This document shows, piece by piece, positions 1-7,442 of a stretch of DNA of 17,121 bases (positions within the stretch are counted from its first letter, which is position 1; each line of letters starts with the position of its first letter). Origin of the DNA: Candidatus Saccharimonadota bacterium (GTDB taxonomy: Bacteria; Patescibacteriota; Saccharimonadia; Saccharimonadales; UBA4665); the NCBI GenBank assembly GCA_029288515.1, contig JARIHB010000102.1, positions 1 to 17,121 of the forward strand, written 5' to 3'. Under the pieces are notes generated by a model, which ran no database searches, was not told the origin of the DNA, and saw only the letters and a list, made by a program, of their open reading frames with translations. Both the position numbers and the translations under genes were made by a program.

Positions 1-1238
1 TTCAAACGCAGACCTTTGCAGGCGTAGCATGGCTTTTCCTGCATAAAGCGCTCGATATCGGTGCGCATAAAGTCGCTTTCCGTTTCTTTGTGACGGCGTT
101 CGAGATTTGGGATGACACCCTCATAGGTCGTTTGAAAGCTGCGTCCCATGCCCAACGATACTTTGTATGTCTCGTTACCGGTGCCGTACAGAATTTTATC
201 CAGCTGGTCTTTCGTTAATTCGCTGGTAGGGATATGTAAGCTGAAGTTATAGCGGTCAGCCACAGCCTGCATTTTCTTCATATACCAGGCATCGGTATTT
301 ACCCGGTTAAAGGGGCGGATCGCGCCTTCGGCAATTGTCAGGCGGCCGTTGGGGATCACCAGCTCCGGGTCAACTTCCAAGCGGGAACCTAAGCCGGTAC
401 ATACCGGGCAGGCACCATGCGGGCTGTTGAAGCTGAAAGTACGCGGTTCCAACTCCGGGATCGCTACGTCTGGGTGGTCGATACAGGCGTACATCAGGCT
501 GTATTGGAACTCTTCACTTTTATCGGCGTCAACCACACGCATACGCCCTTCGGCAGCCTCAAGTGCCTGCTCTACCGACTGTGCCAGGCGGGAACGGCTT
601 TCTTCGTTGTTCACCAGACGGTCAATAACTACTTCAATGGTGTGCTTGTGGCTTTTATCAAGCGCCGGAAATTCATCAAGTGCGTATACCACGCCGTCAA
701 CACGGGCACGGGCGTAGCCGGCGCGCATATATTGTTCGGGGATGTGCTCAAATGCCCCTTTTTTATCAGTGACTACCGGCGCAAGAATCATCAGACGCGA
801 CCCCTCAGGTACATGCGCCACCTGGTCAACAATATTCTGAGTCGTCTGCCGGGTGACCGGCTTGCCGCAAATTGGACAGTGCGGAACACCGATGCGTGCA
901 AACAATAGGCGCAGGTAATCATATATTTCCGTTACGGTTGCCACAGTGGAACGGGGGTTACGGCTGGTTGACTTTTGGTCGATAGAGATGGCTGGCGACA
1001 GCCCGTCAATTTGGTCGACGTCAGGCTTTTCCATCAGCCCCAAACACTGCCGGGCATACGAACTGAGCGATTCCACATACCGGCGCTGCCCTTCGGCATA
1101 AATCGTATCAAAAGCCAACGACGACTTACCAGAACCGGATAAGCCGGTTACGACAACCAGCTTATTGCGCGGCATCTCCACATCAATATTTTTGAGGTTA
1201 TGCTCACGCGCTCCCTTAACGACAATTTTCTCACTCAT
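1..1238 (-). CDS. uvrA: UvrABC excinuclease subunit A, N-terminal 412 residues (C-terminus outside window)
   Basis: UvrA is the damage-recognition ATPase of nucleotide excision repair; it loads UvrB on lesions. The reading frame is open from an ATG at 1238 to the left edge. Visible are the first Walker A motif GLSGSGKSS (residues 32-40), the Q-loop region IDGLSPAI (77-84) with SRNPRSTVAT, a CPIC pair near 121-124, the LEPRTFSFNSPHGACPVC zinc-module region, and a second CxxC (CYAC) close to the edge. In the zinc module the first pair is CIDH (Cys-x2-His) rather than the more familiar CPxC; Cys/His variants also occur in other bacterial UvrAs as I recall. The second ABC half is not in the window. 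No Shine-Dalgarno is present; a TATAAT lies only 10 nt upstream of the ATG. It is transcribed away from the PGPGW gene. The family assignment is very secure. Confidence 0.97.
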   Translation of the reverse strand, partial: MSEKIVVKGAREHNLKNIDVEMPRNKLVVVTGLSGSGKSSLAFDTIYAEGQRRYVESLSSYARQCLGLMEKPDVDQIDGLSPAISIDQKSTSRNPRSTVATVTEIYDYLRLLFARIGVPHCPICGKPVTRQTTQNIVDQVAHVPEGSRLMILAPVVTDKKGAFEHIPEQYMRAGYARARVDGVVYALDEFPALDKSHKHTIEVVIDRLVNNEESRSRLAQSVEQALEAAEGRMRVVDADKSEEFQYSLMYACIDHPDVAIPELEPRTFSFNSPHGACPVCTGLGSRLEVDPELVIPNGRLTIAEGAIRPFNRVNTDAWYMKKMQAVADRYNFSLHIPTSELTKDQLDKILYGTGNETYKVSLGMGRSFQTTYEGVIPNLERRHKETESDFMRTDIERFMQEKPCYACKGLRL

Positions 1239-1346
1239 AAACAGAATGATTATACAGAAAATCTCAGTTTCACGCCACTAAGTAGTTTATGGAAAACGTT
1301 CACTTACGCTGGAAAAATCCAGCTGGCGTCAGTACTATAAGAGAGT
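1239..1346. promoter_or_regulatory. Divergent promoter region between uvrA and the PGPGW gene
   Basis: This 108-bp spacer carries back-to-back promoters. On the minus strand a perfect TATAAT (1249-1254) ends 10 nt before the uvrA ATG, and TGGCGT (1272-1277) sits exactly 17 bp further upstream, where a -35 element would be. On the plus strand TATAAG (1336-1341) ends 5 nt before the PGPGW ATG; TACTAT (1333-1338) is an alternative. A perfect 5-bp inverted repeat, GCTGG-AAAAAT-CCAGC (1308-1323), lies just upstream of the plus-strand -10, where a repressor or small hairpin could act. Promoter calls rest on motif matching only. Confidence 0.6.
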
Positions 1347-1592
1347 ATGGAGCGTGTCAAACATCATTGGAAACGAGTGCCGTCCCCGGTTCGGAAGCCA
1401 ATTATTCTCGTTGCCGGCGTAAGCGTAACGCTCGCCGGTATCGCCATGTTGGTGCTGCCCGGGCCCGGTATAGTGGTTATTTTTTTGGGTCTAGCACTCT
1501 TGGCCACCGAATTCGCGTTAGCCGCACGCGTACGGGATTGGTCTATCCATAAAGTAAAAAGCGGCATCGACCAGGTTAAGCGTAAGCAATAA
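1347..1592 (+). CDS. Small PGPGW-family transmembrane protein (81 aa)
   Basis: A basic, juxtamembrane N-terminus (residues 1-17) is followed by two closely spaced hydrophobic stretches (about 18-37 and 40-60) joined by the motif LPGPG, then a basic tail rich in Arg/Lys. This is the signature of the putative transmembrane PGPGW family (TIGR02611-like), whose function is unknown. The Trp of the name-giving motif is replaced by Ile here (PGPGIVVIFLG). The ATG at 1347 is preceded by a TATAAG box only 5 nt away and a weak purine run (AGAGAG) that might serve as a ribosome site. Stop is TAA at 1590-1592. The gene is divergent from uvrA and followed by another small membrane protein gene. Confidence 0.85.
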   Translation: MERVKHHWKRVPSPVRKPIILVAGVSVTLAGIAMLVLPGPGIVVIFLGLALLATEFALAARVRDWSIHKVKSGIDQVKRKQ

Positions 1593-1605
1593 TAAAATAT
1601 TATTG
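1587..1605. repeat. AT-rich perfect inverted repeat across a stop codon and the next promoter
   Basis: CAATAATA-AAA-TATTATTG is an 8-bp perfect inverted repeat with a 3-nt centre. It includes the TAA stop of the PGPGW gene and the first bases of the downstream TTGACC box. It could be an operator for the following gene or a weak attenuating hairpin; the stem is too AT-rich to call a terminator, and no T-tract follows. Confidence 0.5.
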
Positions 1606-1630
1606 ACCTTATAGCAATTACATGTAAAAT
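1603..1630 (+). promoter_or_regulatory. Sigma70-like promoter for the 66-aa membrane protein gene
   Basis: TTGACC (1603-1608) and TAAAAT (1625-1630) are separated by 16 bp. The predicted transcript start near 1637 leaves a leader of about 30 nt containing GAGGGG (1659-1664), a Shine-Dalgarno at suitable distance from the ATG at 1667. This is one of the few promoters here with a conventional leader. Confidence 0.6.
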
Positions 1631-1666
1631 ACAAATTAACGTATTTTAGTAGTTGTCGAGGGGTCG

Positions 1667-1867
1667 ATGTACGAGCTTATCTTCCTGGGCATTATCCCGG
1701 GCACAGACATTCAAGTTACCTTTTCAGTTTGGCTATGCGCAGCCGGGCTGCTGGTGGCTGGTATCGCCACATACCACCGCCGTCATGCGCGCACGCGCAC
1801 GATCAAATGGCCGCCCATGCATCACAAATTCTATGCCGTCGGCCGCCGCCAGGTCGCTCGCGGCTAG
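1667..1867 (+). CDS. Small single-pass membrane protein of unknown function (66 aa)
   Basis: I do not recognise the family. The ATG follows a GAGGGG ribosome site. Residues from about 3 to 35 are hydrophobic, with one clear membrane span near 18-36 (FSVWLCAAGLLVAGIATY), followed by a short tail loaded with His, Arg and Lys (HRRHARTRTIKW...GRRQVARG). The topology is therefore probably N-out/C-in, with a basic cytoplasmic tail. It has its own promoter and probably does not depend on the upstream PGPGW gene, although readthrough is possible. Its TAG stop (1865-1867) shares the palindrome CTAG with the TAG stop of sbcB on the other strand. Being real rather than a chance reading frame is supported by the promoter, ribosome site and hydrophobic span. 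Confidence 0.65.
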   Translation: MYELIFLGIIPGTDIQVTFSVWLCAAGLLVAGIATYHRRHARTRTIKWPPMHHKFYAVGRRQVARG

Positions 1868-3339
1868 CCCTCAAAATCACCAGGAGCTTCCGGCTCGGCT
1901 GGTTCCGGCATGATACTTTCGGCATAGAGCTGCAATTCCTGCAGCAGGTACTCCTGGTTGCTGGTAAGCCCACCTTTAGCGACAACATCCTGCAGCCGCG
2001 TGAGATACTTAGCAAGTTTACTGTTTTTTCCGCCGCTCAGCAGCCGCTGGGCCCGGAACTGTTCCCACACATCCCGCTCCTCACTGCTTAGCAGTTTGGG
2101 ATAATTACGCGCTTTGTACAGGGGCAGCAATGCCTCCAGGCGGCGGTCTTTAAATTTCAAACCGAGATTACCCAGCTCAGCCGGGTCAGCGGCGCGTACA
2201 ACGCTCATCAGATTTTTATCTTCAGAGCTAAAAAAGCCGTCGTATATACAACTGTCAACGTCCGTATCCCGGTTAACCAGGTTGTTAGGTTGCTTTTCGT
2301 CCAACAGCTCCGCCGCAGTGCATAGTTTACTTGTTAAGTCTTTTGCATTCTTTATGATATTCCAGTGTTCCTGAATTTTTGTAAGATCCAATTGTAGTCG
2401 CTCGCGGCTGGAGCCGTCCAGCACACCCAACGGCGCTACCGCCGGGCAACGGTTATATTGCAGGCGCTTTACCGGCAACCGGGGATCATTGTCGGCGCGG
2501 TCTTTTTTCCAGCGCCAGGCGTCAGCCAGCTCCTGCGCCGTTTTGTTAATCCAGTCCCGCGGATCGTAGCGCAAGTCGTACACCAGCGCGCAGCCATTGC
2601 GGTCAGGCTGCGGGCAAATCTGCACCACCACCGTTGTTTTCTGGAATGCGGAAGCGTACGCGCCACTGGTGTACACAAACGGCTCATTCTTATCAACCAG
2701 TTCAGCCACTTTTCGTTTGTCGCGCATGGTAAACAAATAATCGAACAGCTTGGTTTGCTTGTTGCGTATAAGACGGGCAACATTAATGGTGGCATCAACA
2801 TCACTGAGAGCATCATGGGCATGCTCGTGCTCCAGTCCGTTCAGGGCGGTGAGCAATTCCAAACGGTTGGTAGGGTTTCCTTGCGCGTCAAACGGCCACT
2901 GGATAAGATCCGGTCTGAGAGCCCGCGTCATGCGCACCACATCCAGCATATCCCACCGCGACCGGCCGTCCTGCCACTGCCATTCGTATGGATCGTAAAA
3001 GTTACGGTAATGCAGGCAACGCATAAACTCATCGTCAAAACGCACTGTATTAAAGCCAAGGAACACTGTGCCGGGCGTTGCGACATCCTCGTTGAATAGT
3101 CGCAGAAATTCCGCTTCGGTCATGCCCTCCAGAATGGTTTGCTGTGGAGTGATACCGGTAAGCAAGACGGCGTCAACGTCGGGCAGGCATTCGTTGGTAA
3201 GCGTTATGAGGACGTTAACCGGATCGCCAACCGGATTGAGGTCCACATCGGTGCGCTGGCCAGCGAACTGCATAATGCGCTGCTCTCTGGGGTTAAACCC
3301 GCTGGTTTCCAAATCGTAAAAGAAAAAACTGGCAGCCAT
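1864..3339 (-). CDS. sbcB: Exodeoxyribonuclease I (3'-5' ssDNA exonuclease), SbcB family
   Basis: ExoI degrades single-stranded DNA 3' to 5' and acts in mismatch repair and recombination control. At 491 aa the protein has the size of the E. coli enzyme. The DEDDh nuclease core is intact: D9 and E11 in YDLETSG, D102 in VRFDDEF, and H175/D180 in HDALSDVDAT. All sit at a constant offset of six from the E. coli catalytic residues (D15, E17, D108, H181, D186, from memory). NFYDPYEWQW, SRWDMLDVVR and LRPDLIQWP are further family-specific stretches. The SH3-like and helical C-terminal regions follow. The ATG at 3339 is the only sensible start because catalytic residues begin at position 9. Upstream is TTGACG (3366-3371), but only a poor -10. 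The stop overlaps that of the convergent small gene. Confidence 0.95.
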   Translation of the reverse strand: MAASFFFYDLETSGFNPREQRIMQFAGQRTDVDLNPVGDPVNVLITLTNECLPDVDAVLLTGITPQQTILEGMTEAEFLRLFNEDVATPGTVFLGFNTVRFDDEFMRCLHYRNFYDPYEWQWQDGRSRWDMLDVVRMTRALRPDLIQWPFDAQGNPTNRLELLTALNGLEHEHAHDALSDVDATINVARLIRNKQTKLFDYLFTMRDKRKVAELVDKNEPFVYTSGAYASAFQKTTVVVQICPQPDRNGCALVYDLRYDPRDWINKTAQELADAWRWKKDRADNDPRLPVKRLQYNRCPAVAPLGVLDGSSRERLQLDLTKIQEHWNIIKNAKDLTSKLCTAAELLDEKQPNNLVNRDTDVDSCIYDGFFSSEDKNLMSVVRAADPAELGNLGLKFKDRRLEALLPLYKARNYPKLLSSEERDVWEQFRAQRLLSGGKNSKLAKYLTRLQDVVAKGGLTSNQEYLLQELQLYAESIMPEPAEPEAPGDFEG

Positions 3340-3399
3340 ATGTAGCTACCAGTGTAACAGATATTCGTCAACGTTTTGCAAGCAACAAGGCTATGCTGC

Positions 3400-4680
3400 T
3401 CAATACGGCATTTCGTTTTTGCCGATACGAATGGTGTCGCCCGGGTTTATGCCCATGCGTACCAATTCGTGCAAAATACCCTGTTTGTGCATAATGTCGC
3501 GCAGGCGTTCTACACCGTCAGGGCTATTGAAGTCCGTGCGCACAGCAAACCGTTCGATTTTTGGACCGTGTACCACGTATTCGTCTTCTTCTTTGACAAC
3601 CGTCCAGGCGTCGCCCCGCTCATCAAGCGTCAGCACTGGCACAGCCGGCGCTTCAACCGCTGCCTCGGCGGCGCGTTCATGCGCTCGAACGGCTTCAACC
3701 TGGGTACGCACAGCTCGCAGCAGTTCCGGCACACCCTGCTTTGTTTGAGCGCTGATAGCCGTCAGATTCGTGCCCTTTGGCACGACTTTCTTCAACGCCT
3801 CCAGCTGGTGTTTTATGATGTCGGCATCCAGACCTTCAATTTTAGTCAGTGCTACTAATTGCGGGCGTGCCGACAGATCAACCTTATATGCCTGTAACTC
3901 TTCCTGAATGGTCCGGTAGGCAGCAGCAACATCGTCATGGTATGCGTCAATCAGGTGTACTAGCACAGCAGTACGTTCTACGTGCCGCAAAAAATCGTCA
4001 CCAAGGCCCTTACCTTGGGCAGCGCCTTCTATAAGGCCGGGAATATCAGCAAACAGCAGGCTGGCTTCGTTGTCTATGTCCACCACTCCCAGGTTCGGCA
4101 CAATGGTGGTAAACGGGTAATTGGCAATTTCCGGCTTAGCGTTGCTAATAACGCTCAGTAACGTAGATTTGCCGGCATTCGGCAATCCCACCAAGCCTAC
4201 GTCGGCGATCATCTTAAGCTCCAACTGTACTGCCAATTCTTCGCCGGGCTCCCCTTTTTCCGCAATGCGCGGAGCCTGACGGGTAGAGCTTACGAAGTGC
4301 GCGTTGCCAAAACCGCCGCGGCCACCTTGTGCAATGATAGCCCGGGCCCCATCTTCCGGCAAGTCGGCAATGATAATACCCTGCTCATCGGCTGCCTGCG
4401 TGCCCACCGGCACCTGCACCAGCAGGTCTTTGCCGTTCTTGCCATGCTTGCGGCTTTTGCCGCCCGCCTGGCCCGGTTCGGCAAGCAGTTCTTTTTGGAA
4501 CCGGAAGCTGGCTAGCGTATTCTGGTTGCGGCTGGCAACAAGCACTATATCGCCGCCTTTACCGCCGTCGCCGCCATCCGGGCCGCCCTTATCGACAAAT
4601 TTTTCGTGCCGAAAGCTCAGCGCGCCGTTGCCGCCGCCGCCTGCCTTTACCGCTACTGTTGCTTTGTCGATAAAATTCAT
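3400..4680 (-). CDS. obg: GTPase Obg (ribosome-assembly and stress GTPase)
   Basis: Obg is an essential GTPase that binds the large ribosomal subunit and responds to (p)ppGpp and nucleotide levels. The three-domain order is complete in 426 aa. First is the glycine-rich Obg fold (about 1-158, including VKAGGGGNGA and GGPDGGDGGKGGD). Second is the G domain, with G1 GLPNAGKS (165-172), switch I around YPFTTIVPNLG (188-198), G3 DIPG (212-215), G4 TKIE (279-282) and G5 SA (310-311). Third is the C-terminal OCT domain (about 350-426). G4 reads TKIE where NKID/TKID is usual. An Ala/Glu-rich linker (about 328-345) precedes the OCT domain. There is no Shine-Dalgarno; a TATACT box ends 7 nt before the ATG. 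It lies downstream of the LysM-CHAP gene on the same strand, with a 30-bp gap. Confidence 0.97.
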   Translation of the reverse strand: MNFIDKATVAVKAGGGGNGALSFRHEKFVDKGGPDGGDGGKGGDIVLVASRNQNTLASFRFQKELLAEPGQAGGKSRKHGKNGKDLLVQVPVGTQAADEQGIIIADLPEDGARAIIAQGGRGGFGNAHFVSSTRQAPRIAEKGEPGEELAVQLELKMIADVGLVGLPNAGKSTLLSVISNAKPEIANYPFTTIVPNLGVVDIDNEASLLFADIPGLIEGAAQGKGLGDDFLRHVERTAVLVHLIDAYHDDVAAAYRTIQEELQAYKVDLSARPQLVALTKIEGLDADIIKHQLEALKKVVPKGTNLTAISAQTKQGVPELLRAVRTQVEAVRAHERAAEAAVEAPAVPVLTLDERGDAWTVVKEEDEYVVHGPKIERFAVRTDFNSPDGVERLRDIMHKQGILHELVRMGINPGDTIRIGKNEMPY

Positions 4681-4687
4681 ATCACTT

Positions 4688-4693
4688 AGTATA
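4688..4693 (-). promoter_or_regulatory. -10 box directly upstream of obg (predicted leaderless start)
   Basis: TATACT on the minus strand ends 7 nt before the obg ATG, so transcription initiating at the usual distance would begin at or next to the start codon. No convincing -35 hexamer is visible at 16-18 bp upstream. Confidence 0.55.
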
Positions 4694-4710
4694 AAACAGA
4701 TGTGCCAATA

Positions 4711-5877
4711 CTAGTAAATGAATGTATACGTACTGGTAAGGTCGGCTGTGATGGGCTTCCAGTCGATAACGCCCCATCCACCGGTTGGCGTGGAGTCGGT
4801 CATTGAGCGCTGGCCGTATGAGTTCATCTCAGAAATCCAAAAGCTACCATCGGCATTCACCGACTCAACGACAGCGACATGGCCCGGGGCGCGAGCGTGT
4901 TTCATGGCTACGGCGCCTACCTGCGGCGTGGGGCCAGTAGGAATACCAAAGCTCGCAGCTAATGCCGCCCAGGTATTAGCATTCCCCAGGTTGGACGGCA
5001 ACGGACGGCCCATATCGGCACGGCGTTTAGCTGCGTACCAGGTACAGAAACCGTAGTCGTAGCCGGTGTATGAACCATACGCGGCCGAACCGCCGAAGGC
5101 ACCAATATTATAGACAGTAGCCACTGCAGCCGGGGCGGCTGGCTGCTGCCCGTTTGGAATCAGAATCTGCATACCTGACTTCAAGCCAGACAGTTCGATG
5201 TCGTTTACAGCGATCAACTGTTCCTTGTTAGCACGGTATTTGTTTGCCAGACTATCCACCGTATCATCATGCTGCACCGTATACACAATACCGTTAACCG
5301 GCGGAATGACCAGCTTGGTGCCGGCGCTCACCGTGTTACTGCGCAGATTGTTAGACCACATAATGCTATCGGATGTCACGCTGAACTTAGCGGCAATACT
5401 AGCAACCGTATCGCCATTTACTGCCACGTATGTTTTGATATCCTTGTTACTCGCAAATGTCGTAGCCACCGTTTGCGGCTTCGCAACCACCGTAGAGTCA
5501 GCCGGGGCGACCGCTAATTCAGCCTTAACACTCTGTGCCTGGTTGACCACACCTGAAGTTTCGGGCAGGTTTACCAGCTTGGCAGCGTTGACGGCAATGT
5601 CTGCCGAAGACAGCTGATCAAGTGGCTCACCAAGCGTATCGTCAGCACTGGGTGCGCCCACGCTTGCTTTCAAGACATGGTCAGCCTGCGTGCCATGCAT
5701 GGCAAACACGCCAATCGCAAGCAATAACAGTAGGTTGAGTATGACGATACCGGAACGAACCACACGTCGGCTGGCGACGAAACGTATAAAACGCTTACGG
5801 AACCGCTGCCAAACTGCAGCTTGGCGGCCCTCGTGTAGTTGTTCTGCTACCGTATGAATAGCGTTACTAATAGTCAA
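4711..5877 (-). CDS. Membrane-anchored LysM-LysM-CHAP peptidoglycan hydrolase
   Basis: Predicted cell-wall amidase or endopeptidase held at the outer face of the membrane. Residues 1-42 are basic and cytoplasmic, 43-60 form one membrane span, and 61-145 are a disordered linker. Two LysM repeats (about 149-192 and 198-241; note NGDTVASIAAKFSV and HDDTVDSLANKYRA) should bind glycan. The CHAP domain (about 270-388) shows Cys278 (GFCTWYAAKRR), His333 (APGHVAVVES) and the ISEMNSYG stretch with Glu350, the expected catalytic set. No ATG exists upstream of the membrane span; the start is TTG at 5877, with GGAG only two bases upstream, unusually close. It follows the mltG operon but has its own extended -10. 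Remodelling of the wall during division or growth is the likely role (inference). Confidence 0.9.
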   Translation of the reverse strand: MTISNAIHTVAEQLHEGRQAAVWQRFRKRFIRFVASRRVVRSGIVILNLLLLLAIGVFAMHGTQADHVLKASVGAPSADDTLGEPLDQLSSADIAVNAAKLVNLPETSGVVNQAQSVKAELAVAPADSTVVAKPQTVATTFASNKDIKTYVAVNGDTVASIAAKFSVTSDSIMWSNNLRSNTVSAGTKLVIPPVNGIVYTVQHDDTVDSLANKYRANKEQLIAVNDIELSGLKSGMQILIPNGQQPAAPAAVATVYNIGAFGGSAAYGSYTGYDYGFCTWYAAKRRADMGRPLPSNLGNANTWAALAASFGIPTGPTPQVGAVAMKHARAPGHVAVVESVNADGSFWISEMNSYGQRSMTDSTPTGGWGVIDWKPITADLTSTYTFIY

Positions 5878-5942
5878 TTCTCCAAAAAAGTAGTCCTTAT
5901 AGATAACTCTTAACAGAGGTATCCCAAGTAACTACACCCTCT

Positions 5943-5951
5943 AGTATACCA
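5943..5951 (-). promoter_or_regulatory. Extended -10 promoter for the LysM-CHAP gene
   Basis: TGGTATACT (TG-n-TATACT) on the minus strand is an extended -10 element; no good -35 is needed for this class. The predicted start near 5936 gives a leader of about 59 nt ending in GGAG next to the TTG start codon. Confidence 0.5.
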
Positions 5952-5975
5952 TATTTTAGCTCTGCAACCCACTAA

Positions 5976-7031
5976 CTACCGGCTGCACAGCGCATGACAG
6001 TATTGCTTGGCAGCGGCCTCGTGCTCCTCGAAGGTGTGAGTAAAGTGCGTTACGCCATCATCACCGGCTACGAAATACAGATAATCGGTAGCTGCCGGGT
6101 GTGCCACGGCCTGTAGCGAACTGTCGCTGACGTTGCTGATAGGCGTGGGCGGCAGCCCCTTATGTATAAGCGTATTGTACGGCGAATCGTACGTCAGCGA
6201 ACCGGCCTTGCCTGCCAAAAGGGAACCGTATAATGCCGTTACATCTGATCCGAGCGCCATATCGCTGTGTAGGCGCTTTAAGAACACCTGGGCCGCCATG
6301 GCACGGTCGGTGGGATGGGACACTTCTTGCTCAACAATCGAAGCTAGCACTAACGCCTCATAAGTGCTGAGGCCTTGCTGTGCAAAGGCCGCCCGCAGAT
6401 CAGGCGTTAGTCTGGCGTCCATCTCCTCCAAGGCCGCGCTGATAATCTGCTGAGGTGTTGTGGTGCCTGTCTTTTGGTAAGAATCAGGATAAATGTAGCC
6501 TTCCAGATTAGCGCCCGATGGCTTGTCGACTAATACCCGGCTGCCCGGATAGCTAGACGGGTCCAACGCTGCTTCCACGTCTGCTTGGCTGAAGCCGTAG
6601 TTACGCAGCGTGCTCTTGATTTGATCCAAACGCTGCCCCGGAAGAATAGTCACTAGATCGGTAGCCACCTTGCCATGCGTGAGCTGTGAAACAATCTCCG
6701 GCACGCTCTGGCTTTGTTCGAACGAATAGGTACCCGCCTCCAGTTCATCGCGTACTTCCTTGCTGCTGACATACAGGCGAAATGCCCACGTGCTTCGGAT
6801 CAAGCCGGCCTGCCGTAACTGGGCAGCAATCTGGTCCACAGTCGCGCCTTTCTTGATAGTAATCAGCTGAGCTTTCTGGCTTGTGTCGCTCACCGGCTTC
6901 AGATTCTCGAAGTACATATGCCGGACGTATACAGTAGCGCCGACCAGTAGTATCAGCAGTACCAAAAAAATAATAAGCAGGCGCTTATTAAAACGTCGCC
7001 TCGGCTTGGATTGCTGTGATGTATATTTCAT
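5976..7031 (-). CDS. mltG: Endolytic murein transglycosylase MltG (YceG-like)
   Basis: MltG cleaves nascent glycan strands at the membrane and is thought to terminate peptidoglycan polymerisation. The 351-aa protein has a basic N-terminus, one membrane span (about 18-37), a LysM-like subdomain (about 57-120) and the YceG fold. The signature SIVEQEV (231-237) carries the catalytic glutamate, probably E234, followed by VFLKRLHSDMALGSDVTALYG (shown as 250-270). YNTLIHKGLPPTPISN (285-300) and YLYFVAGDDGVTHFT (318-332) match the family C-terminus. The ATG overlaps the ruvX stop as ATGA (7028-7031), with GGGGGAGG close upstream, implying translational coupling. It is the last gene of the four-gene operon that starts with the FtsA-like ATPase. 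Family assignment is secure. Confidence 0.95.
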   Translation of the reverse strand: MKYTSQQSKPRRRFNKRLLIIFLVLLILLVGATVYVRHMYFENLKPVSDTSQKAQLITIKKGATVDQIAAQLRQAGLIRSTWAFRLYVSSKEVRDELEAGTYSFEQSQSVPEIVSQLTHGKVATDLVTILPGQRLDQIKSTLRNYGFSQADVEAALDPSSYPGSRVLVDKPSGANLEGYIYPDSYQKTGTTTPQQIISAALEEMDARLTPDLRAAFAQQGLSTYEALVLASIVEQEVSHPTDRAMAAQVFLKRLHSDMALGSDVTALYGSLLAGKAGSLTYDSPYNTLIHKGLPPTPISNVSDSSLQAVAHPAATDYLYFVAGDDGVTHFTHTFEEHEAAAKQYCHALCSR

Positions 7032-7441
7032 GCATCCTCCCCCTCTTTTGGGTGATCACGAAGGAAGTCTTCAAGGATGTAGGTTGCGCTTAAAGCGTCA
7101 ATATCGCCTTTAGTATATGGCTTGCCGCGAGCTTCCAATTCGGCCTCAGCCTTGCGGGATGTAAGTGCCTCGTCCTGCCAATGCACAGGCACTGTAAGTA
7201 CATTGTGCAGCCCGGCAACAAATTCTTCAACTGCCCGAGTCTGATTTGTAGGCTCGCCGTTCAGATTACGCGGCAAACCCACTACTAAGGCAGTAATACC
7301 TTCGTCGTGTATAATACGGGCCAGCTCGGACGGTGTGTCTTCCGACCGTTCCAGCGTGGTGAGCGGGCTGGCGATGCGGGCGATGTCATTCGCTTTTGCA
7401 ACGCCAATGCGCCGCTCACCTACGTCCAATGCCAGGTACAT
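7028..7441 (-). CDS. ruvX: RuvX/YqgF family pre-16S rRNA nuclease
   Basis: RuvX (YqgF) is an RNase H-fold nuclease that matures the 5' end of 16S rRNA. An older proposal makes it a Holliday-junction resolvase. Starting at the ATG at 7441 gives 137 aa, the normal family length, beginning MYLALDVGERRIGVA with catalytic D6. VVGLPRNLNG (53-62), the WQDEALTS motif with E91, and D115 in IDALSATYILEDF complete the active site. The reading frame can be extended upstream to a TTG at 7501, but the extra 20 residues lie inside the upstream gene and outside the family's N-terminus, so I reject that start. The upstream gene's TAA ends one base before this ATG (TAATATG), and mltG overlaps the 3' end by 4 nt. 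No clear Shine-Dalgarno, so reinitiation after the upstream stop is likely. Confidence 0.94.
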   Translation of the reverse strand: MYLALDVGERRIGVAKANDIARIASPLTTLERSEDTPSELARIIHDEGITALVVGLPRNLNGEPTNQTRAVEEFVAGLHNVLTVPVHWQDEALTSRKAEAELEARGKPYTKGDIDALSATYILEDFLRDHPKEGEDA

Positions 7442-7442
7442 A

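Noticed and set aside
2458..3099. Plus-strand open frame of 213 codons
   Set aside because: Antisense to the sbcB nuclease core, with no ribosome site or domain.
3340..3372. TTGACG (3366-3371) as a clear sbcB promoter
   Set aside because: The -35 is good, but the hexamer at 17 bp is TAGCTA, a poor -10, only 3 nt from the ATG; too weak to list as a promoter.
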